This document shows positions 59,206-64,000 of a DNA stretch of 64,000 nucleotides, one piece after another. Source of the DNA: Lyophyllum atratum (taxonomy: Eukaryota; Basidiomycota; Agaricomycetes; Agaricales; Lyophyllaceae); the NCBI GenBank assembly GCA_014905825.1, contig JACGCN010000001.1, forward strand, positions 4,030,001 to 4,094,000, written 5' to 3'. How positions within the stretch are numbered: the first letter of the stretch is position 1; every line of letters begins with the position of its first letter. The notes beneath the pieces are model-generated. The model was not told the origin of the DNA. It saw nothing but the letters and a program-made list of their open reading frames with translations, and did no database searches. The position numbers and the translations under genes are program-made.

Positions 59206-62200
59206 CTCCCCCTGACGGGTACGGCCTTTGTTGAGATTGAGGATGTCGACCATATGTTCGTGAATGACACGTGAAAGGGGTTTTGTAAATATGTCGGCGG
59301 GATTTTCGGTGGTAGGGATATGGATGACTTCGATGTCTTTTTCTTGGACGCGTTCGCGGACATAGTGATGGCGGATGTCGATATGCTTCGCGCGGGAATG
59401 ACCTTTAGTTGATTGGGCGAGCGAGATTGCCGAAGTGTTGTCGACACGGATGGTAGCGGGAAGTGCTTGGGCTAAGTCAATTTCTAACAGGAAGTTATGT
59501 ATCCAAAGCGCCTGTTGCGCTCCCCGGGTGAGAGCCATGTATTCGGCTTCGGTTGTTGATAGTGCGACGGTATTTTGCCGTTTCGAACTCCAAGAGACTG
59601 GGCCTCCAGCCATCATAAAAACGTAACCTCCTGTCGATCTACGCGTGTCCAGATCTCCCCCGTAATCCGCGTCAATGTATCCGATGGGTTTAAGTTCTTC
59701 CTCCTTTGAGTATGTGAGACGGTAGTCCAGGGTCCCTTTAATATATCCTAGAACATGTAGGAGAGCGTGCCAATGTGCTGGTCCGGGATTCGACTGAAAA
59801 CGAGCCAGTAGTCCGACTGAATAGGATAGATCAGGGCGCGTCGCGACCTGAGCCCACATCACCGATCCAAGTACCTCTCGGTAGGGTTTATCTCGCATGA
59901 AGATTTTATCGGCTTCAGGTTGTGGGGATGGTGATTCGACGAGTTGAATTCCTGTTGGTAATGGAGTGTTGTGTGCGTTACAGTCGGCCATCCCGAACCG
60001 TTCGAGGACGCGTTCGAGATATTTTCGTTGGGAAAGGGAGATGGCGCCGGTTTCATGGTCTCGGTCGACGCGCATTCCTAGGACAAACTTCAACTCCCCC
60101 ATATCCTTCGTTTCGTATTCGGCGGCTAGTTCGTCTTTTGCTTGTTTTTCACCTTTGGTGGTAGATGACGCGCCGATGGTGTCGTCGGTGTATGTGTTGG
60201 TTATGGTCCGCTCGTTTTCGATTAGTCTAGACCGAACACAGCTGTCGGCCCGTGATTGAATGTAGCCGAGTTTGTTGTAGCATGCGTTGAGGGTATGCCA
60301 CCAATCGTAGCCTCCTTGCATCATTCCGTAAAGGGTTTTGAGGAGAAGGCAAACCTTCCCCTCCCCCCCTCGAAGCCCTGGCGGAGTGCGCATGTATACA
60401 ACGTGTCGGTTTACGCTGTTGAGATAGGCGGATACAAAATCAATCTGCCACAGGCGGAGTCCCAGCCTCGCGGCAACGGCGACAGTAATCCGAATAGATT
60501 CCAAACGTACGACGGCAGCGTAGGTTTCGTCATAATCCTCCCCATGTATCTGCGTGTAACCTTTCGCAACGAGTCGTGCCTTCCGTTTGGTGATGTTGCC
60601 GTCGGCATCGTATTTGTTGGCGTATACCCACATACAGCCAATTATCTTCTTTCCCTCCGGCACATCGGATTCATCCACCAAACGAAAGACTTCACGGGAT
60701 TGTAAGACTTCGAGCTCGGCCTCCATGGGTGGGACCCAGAGGTCCGGGCGCTGCATGGCTTCTCCATAATGCTTGGGGACATATGTGTCGGAGGATGTGG
60801 TGGAATCAAGGGATGTGAGGTAAGCGTGGGCGCTGCCGGCGAGGAGAGCGCTTGGGCGTGTCTTGTTGGATGCCCAGTCTTCCCCAGCAGCCCGTGCGCT
60901 TTCTTCGTTGGCCAGGGTCTCACGCGCTGCAATAATCGCAGAGGATGGGTTTGCGTTCACAAGACGTGAGGAACGCCGGAGTGGAGGTGCCGGTACCGCG
61001 GCATGCGGGGCATCGGTATCTCGGTTAGGTACCGGGTCAGGGACCGAGGCGGATGGATCAGGCACCGGGTGTAGCGGCCCATCAGTGTCTCGGACCCGTG
61101 CGGCTACAGGTTGCTTCGCATGTATGATGGGCGGGGTGGAGGTGTTTACGGGTGGTACCTCGGAACCCAGTAGATCATCGTCTTCGTAGACGGTCAACGC
61201 CCTGTGTCCCATTCCTTCCTCGAATATGACATCGCGACTGGTGATGATTGCTCGGGTGTGGCGATCAAATAATTTGTATCCGTTTTGTGAATACCCGATC
61301 ATGACATACTTGATCGATTGAGGGTCTAATTTTGAAGTAACCAGTTCCTCCGGGATCTTGGCAAACACGTCACAGCCAAAAGGTCGCAGATGTGCGACAC
61401 CCTGTCGCTTTCCTGTCCATTTGTGTTCGGGGACTATTCCAGGGTGTCGAGAGGATGGGAGTCTATTCCGGAGGTAGATGGTGGTGGTAGCGGCTTCTGC
61501 CCAGAGGAATTTCGGGAGGCCGCTGTCGGCAAGCATGCATCGCACACCTTCTATAACGGTGCGTATACAGCGTTCAACCAATCCGTTTTGGCCATGTGCG
61601 TAAGGGGTGCTGAATTCTAGAATGATCCCATGCGTCTGGCAGTAATTACGCCATAGGTCATTAAACCATTCTCTTCCCGCGTCTATTCTTACACTCTTCA
61701 ACTTCTTCCCTGTCTGTCGCTCGGATTCCTTGTGGTAGATTTCAAAAGCCGTAAGTGTCGTTCCAGCGTCTTTCCTTGAGAGAAAGAAACCCATCATCCG
61801 GATTGTTCCCCCATCGACGCAGAGCATCATGTACAGGGCACCACCCAGGGAACTCACGGTTGAAGGGCCCCACAGGTCGATATGCACCTTGACGTTTGCA
61901 TCAGCTTCTGGGACAACGGTACCATCATAGGGCCTAGCGGTATGCTTGCCGTATATGCAGTCTTCGCAAATCCCTTTAACTTCCATGTCGCCTTTAAAGT
62001 TTAAGCCGTCAACGAGGTTCTTCTTGGCGAGTTCACGGATTCCGGACACCCCTGCATGCCCGAAGCGACGGTGCCAGACGTCTATTGGGACCGGGTTATC
62101 GAGGGATTTTGCCACCATTGCAGCAGCCGTCGATTTGTTGGTAGCGGTCGCTTTAATTAAGGGGACCGTGGAGTCCGGGAGTGGAGGTGCCGAGCTACTC

Positions 62201-63699
62201 GTTTCGAGGAGGTATAGACCGCTAGATCCCTTCCCTATCATGAAGAGCCGACCGTCGGGGGCGACGAAAGCGGCACGGCCCCCTGAGAAGTGGATTGAGA
62301 ACCCTGCTTTGTCGAATTGGGCGATGGATACGAGGTTGGCGGATAATTCAGGGGTGTGCAGAGCGTTTCTGAATATAAGTTCAGTCTCGTGTCCCTCGAC
62401 TGTTACATATTTCGTGACCGTTCCCTTCCCAAGGATCCTGAACGATCCCCCCTGGTTCGCGGGTTGTCCGGACAAGGGGGGGTTAAATTCGACGTATTCG
62501 GTGAAGTCCGCTCGTTCAACGAAGCAGTGATCACTTGCACCAGAATCGGCATAGGTGAGTCGCCGTTTCGACGCCGCCATTATCTTTGTTTCTTCTGGGT
62601 TGGCGAAGTAGGTTTCCACGGCGTCGGCGTGTCCCGCTAATATAGATGAGGGGACGAGCTGTGATTCGATTGGGGATAGGTTGTAGGCTGGGTGCTGTAA
62701 GGTGTCGGTGGGATGTGATCCGATTGGGGATAGGTTATAGGCTGGGTGCTGCAACGTGTTGGTGGACGCCATCAGGGCGTATGTGACACGGGAAGTGTTA
62801 TCTGTGGCGTTCGCCGTTGTGGCGTCCGCGATGTTCGCGGTGGCCGTTGGGGTGTTCGGTTTTGCCGGTGTGGGGGTCTTCTCGGTATTCGAGGTTCGAC
62901 CGCGGTTTCTAAAATGAGGAGGGAACTGACCTTCTTTCCCTCCTCCCGGCCAGTAGCAATTCTCGATGGTGTGGCCGGTACGGCCGCAATTTGTGTTGAT
63001 GCATTTTAGGTTGGATTTATTCGATGTTTTGATCTGGAGGGCGGTCGCAGAGGTTTGTGCAGGTGTGTTCTGTTCCTTGATCCGCTCCCAGTGAAGATTT
63101 AACGTGGCTATAGCGTCAGCCGACGTGCTCGCAGAGTATAGGACTGACACGATTATATTCCAATCCCTGGGAAGCGACGCCAAGACGATTGCCTGGAACG
63201 CTTTATCGTCGATCCTTGCTCCTTTCTCCACAGCCATCATCCATCTGGTGCGGAGGAGCGTGATATGTTCGGTGAAGTCCCCATTGTCGGAGAGCTTTGT
63301 GTTTCGGAGGGTACGCTCGGCTAGGGCGGATGCGTTCTCGTCAGTTAGACCATATATGGCGGTAAGCGATTTCCAAGCTTCTGCGCCCGTTCCGTCCATT
63401 TTGATGCCGTACCCCATGGGGTTCTTGCAGTTGTAGATGATTAACGCGGCAACCCACGCGTCTCGGTTATTCCATTCATTGGTCGATGGAGAGTGTGATT
63501 CCCAGATCGTCGGTTCGGGTGGAAGTGCACCGAGTGGAAGTGGGGAGGGTTTCTCGATCTTGCCTTCGAGATATTCGATGGCACCACGGAGTCTCGCAGC
63601 GAGGAGAATGCGGGCTTTGAAGCCGACGAAGTTTGTTCCGTCGAACTTCTCATTTTCAGGGAAAAGCGGCGGGTTACTGTTTGTAGTAGGCGTAGTCAT
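59200..63699 (-). CDS. Copia gag-pol polyprotein, intact
   Basis: A single uninterrupted frame of 1,499 residues beginning MTTPTTNSNPPLFPENEKFD. Gag ends with a zinc knuckle CINTNCGRTGHTIENC. Protease has YADSGASDH. Integrase has the zinc-binding WHRRFGHAG ... CEDCIYGKH and catalytic residues in VHIDLWGP, RIDAGREWF and QNGLVER. Reverse transcriptase has LVAKGYTQIHGEDYDETYAA, WQIDFVSAYLN and YTDD in place of the usual YVDD. RNase H has GYIDADYGGD and STTEAEYMAL. No stop or frameshift is seen, so it may be competent for transposition. The last two codons, TGT TAG, are the first six bases of the 3' LTR, so the LTR supplies the stop. A 54-nt tandem repeat lies in the gag-protease spacer (62,662-62,769). 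Confidence 0.96.
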   Translation of the reverse strand: MTTPTTNSNPPLFPENEKFDGTNFVGFKARILLAARLRGAIEYLEGKIEKPSPLPLGALPPEPTIWESHSPSTNEWNNRDAWVAALIIYNCKNPMGYGIKMDGTGAEAWKSLTAIYGLTDENASALAERTLRNTKLSDNGDFTEHITLLRTRWMMAVEKGARIDDKAFQAIVLASLPRDWNIIVSVLYSASTSADAIATLNLHWERIKEQNTPAQTSATALQIKTSNKSNLKCINTNCGRTGHTIENCYWPGGGKEGQFPPHFRNRGRTSNTEKTPTPAKPNTPTATANIADATTANATDNTSRVTYALMASTNTLQHPAYNLSPIGSHPTDTLQHPAYNLSPIESQLVPSSILAGHADAVETYFANPEETKIMAASKRRLTYADSGASDHCFVERADFTEYVEFNPPLSGQPANQGGSFRILGKGTVTKYVTVEGHETELIFRNALHTPELSANLVSIAQFDKAGFSIHFSGGRAAFVAPDGRLFMIGKGSSGLYLLETSSSAPPLPDSTVPLIKATATNKSTAAAMVAKSLDNPVPIDVWHRRFGHAGVSGIRELAKKNLVDGLNFKGDMEVKGICEDCIYGKHTARPYDGTVVPEADANVKVHIDLWGPSTVSSLGGALYMMLCVDGGTIRMMGFFLSRKDAGTTLTAFEIYHKESERQTGKKLKSVRIDAGREWFNDLWRNYCQTHGIILEFSTPYAHGQNGLVERCIRTVIEGVRCMLADSGLPKFLWAEAATTTIYLRNRLPSSRHPGIVPEHKWTGKRQGVAHLRPFGCDVFAKIPEELVTSKLDPQSIKYVMIGYSQNGYKLFDRHTRAIITSRDVIFEEGMGHRALTVYEDDDLLGSEVPPVNTSTPPIIHAKQPVAARVRDTDGPLHPVPDPSASVPDPVPNRDTDAPHAAVPAPPLRRSSRLVNANPSSAIIAARETLANEESARAAGEDWASNKTRPSALLAGSAHAYLTSLDSTTSSDTYVPKHYGEAMQRPDLWVPPMEAELEVLQSREVFRLVDESDVPEGKKIIGCMWVYANKYDADGNITKRKARLVAKGYTQIHGEDYDETYAAVVRLESIRITVAVAARLGLRLWQIDFVSAYLNSVNRHVVYMRTPPGLRGGEGKVCLLLKTLYGMMQGGYDWWHTLNACYNKLGYIQSRADSCVRSRLIENERTITNTYTDDTIGASSTTKGEKQAKDELAAEYETKDMGELKFVLGMRVDRDHETGAISLSQRKYLERVLERFGMADCNAHNTPLPTGIQLVESPSPQPEADKIFMRDKPYREVLGSVMWAQVATRPDLSYSVGLLARFQSNPGPAHWHALLHVLGYIKGTLDYRLTYSKEEELKPIGYIDADYGGDLDTRRSTGGYVFMMAGGPVSWSSKRQNTVALSTTEAEYMALTRGAQQALWIHNFLLEIDLAQALPATIRVDNTSAISLAQSTKGHSRAKHIDIRHHYVRERVQEKDIEVIHIPTTENPADIFTKPLSRVIHEHMVDILNLNKGRTRQGEC
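59206..59213 (-). other. Polypurine tract
   Basis: AGGGGGAG on the minus strand abuts the 3' LTR and primes plus-strand synthesis in LTR elements. It also encodes the residues just before the stop. Confidence 0.75.
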
Positions 63700-63796
63700 C
63701 GTGTAGAGCTGGTGTGTTTTGTAATGTGATGTGTATTAGCTCGAGTGTAAAGTGTGGTCGTTTTATGCGTGCCTGGGATGTGAGCGCTAGCGCAAG

Positions 63797-63812
63797 CGGG
63801 AGCCCGATAACC
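63797..63812 (-). other. Primer binding site-like sequence
   Basis: GGTTATCGGGCTCCCG (minus strand) directly follows the 5' LTR, the position where a tRNA primes reverse transcription. It resembles the TGGTATCxGAGC type used with initiator tRNA-Met by many copia elements, but the match is partial. Confidence 0.55.
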
Positions 63813-64000
63813 TGTTAGAGTTTGTAGGGGGTAGGCACGTTGTGTGGTAAACGAGTGATATTCCTGTACTCGACGTACAGTTTATATAGTTTTCTATAAG
63901 TAAATTTTCTATGAAAATTGTAACTAAAATTGTAAGTGGTTGGTAAGTAAATGAAAACGAATGAATAGGAAAATTATCTCGATGCTTCGGCATCGAGAAG
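63813..64000 (-). repeat. 5' LTR of the copia element, cut by the window end
   Basis: The first 188 bases match the left LTR without difference. The rest lies outside the window. Confidence 0.93.

Larger units (their letters stand above)
58909..64000 (-). mobile_element. Ty1/copia LTR retrotransposon, nearly complete
   Basis: Minus-strand element. The 3' LTR is 58,909-59,205, the coding region 59,200-63,699, and the 5' LTR starts at 63,813 and runs off the window. LTR ends are TGTTAGAAG...CTCTAACA. A primer-binding-site-like sequence GGTTATCGGGCTCCCG abuts the 5' LTR and a polypurine tract AGGGGGAG abuts the 3' LTR. The order protease-integrase-reverse transcriptase-RNase H defines copia. 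The 5 bases left of the insertion are AACAA; the duplicate on the other side cannot be seen. Confidence 0.95.

Overview
The window is nuclear DNA of a basidiomycete fungus, most likely an Agaricomycete. The genes are broken by many short (about 45-65 nt) GT-AG introns. Several families are typical of that group: a Crinkler-headed kinase, a DNMT1-type methyltransferase with BAH domains, an A-T-TE NRPS-like enzyme, a seven-helix membrane protein and an intact Ty1/copia element. I joined exons by hand, so outer coordinates of conserved genes are firmer than inner splice sites.

The left half (1-24.6 kb) is mostly housekeeping. It holds the 3' part of a low-complexity protein, then URM1 (tRNA thiolation/urmylation), a ZTA1-like quinone reductase, a classical-type protein tyrosine phosphatase, EXO84 (exocyst), a CRN-kinase protein, an NR2C2AP-like protein, a UBP2-like deubiquitinase, a small coiled-coil protein divergent from the THO subunit HPR1/THOC1, and UDP-glucose 4-epimerase.

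The middle (25.6-38.2 kb) holds an MFS transporter convergent with a DNMT1-type cytosine methyltransferase. That gene shares a 132-bp promoter gap with a small restriction-endonuclease-like orphan. Mitochondrial cytochrome b5 reductase MCR1 and the stress MAP kinase HOG1 follow.

The most distinctive block (38.9-47.3 kb) looks like a small biosynthetic locus. A single protein joins adenylation, carrier, thioesterase and a 2-oxoglutarate/Fe(II) oxygenase domain. It is divergent from a hemerythrin-like protein, with an O-methyltransferase next. I think the four-domain enzyme is the best candidate for an undescribed system.

The right end (48.9-64 kb) has a seven-helix membrane protein, an F-box protein, a tRNA-Thr(AGT) gene with a 13-nt intron, a C2H2 zinc-finger protein, two unrecognised genes and several local duplications. 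The last 5 kb is a full-length Ty1/copia retrotransposon on the minus strand. Its LTRs are identical where both can be read, and it sits inside a FAR1-like transposase-associated open frame.
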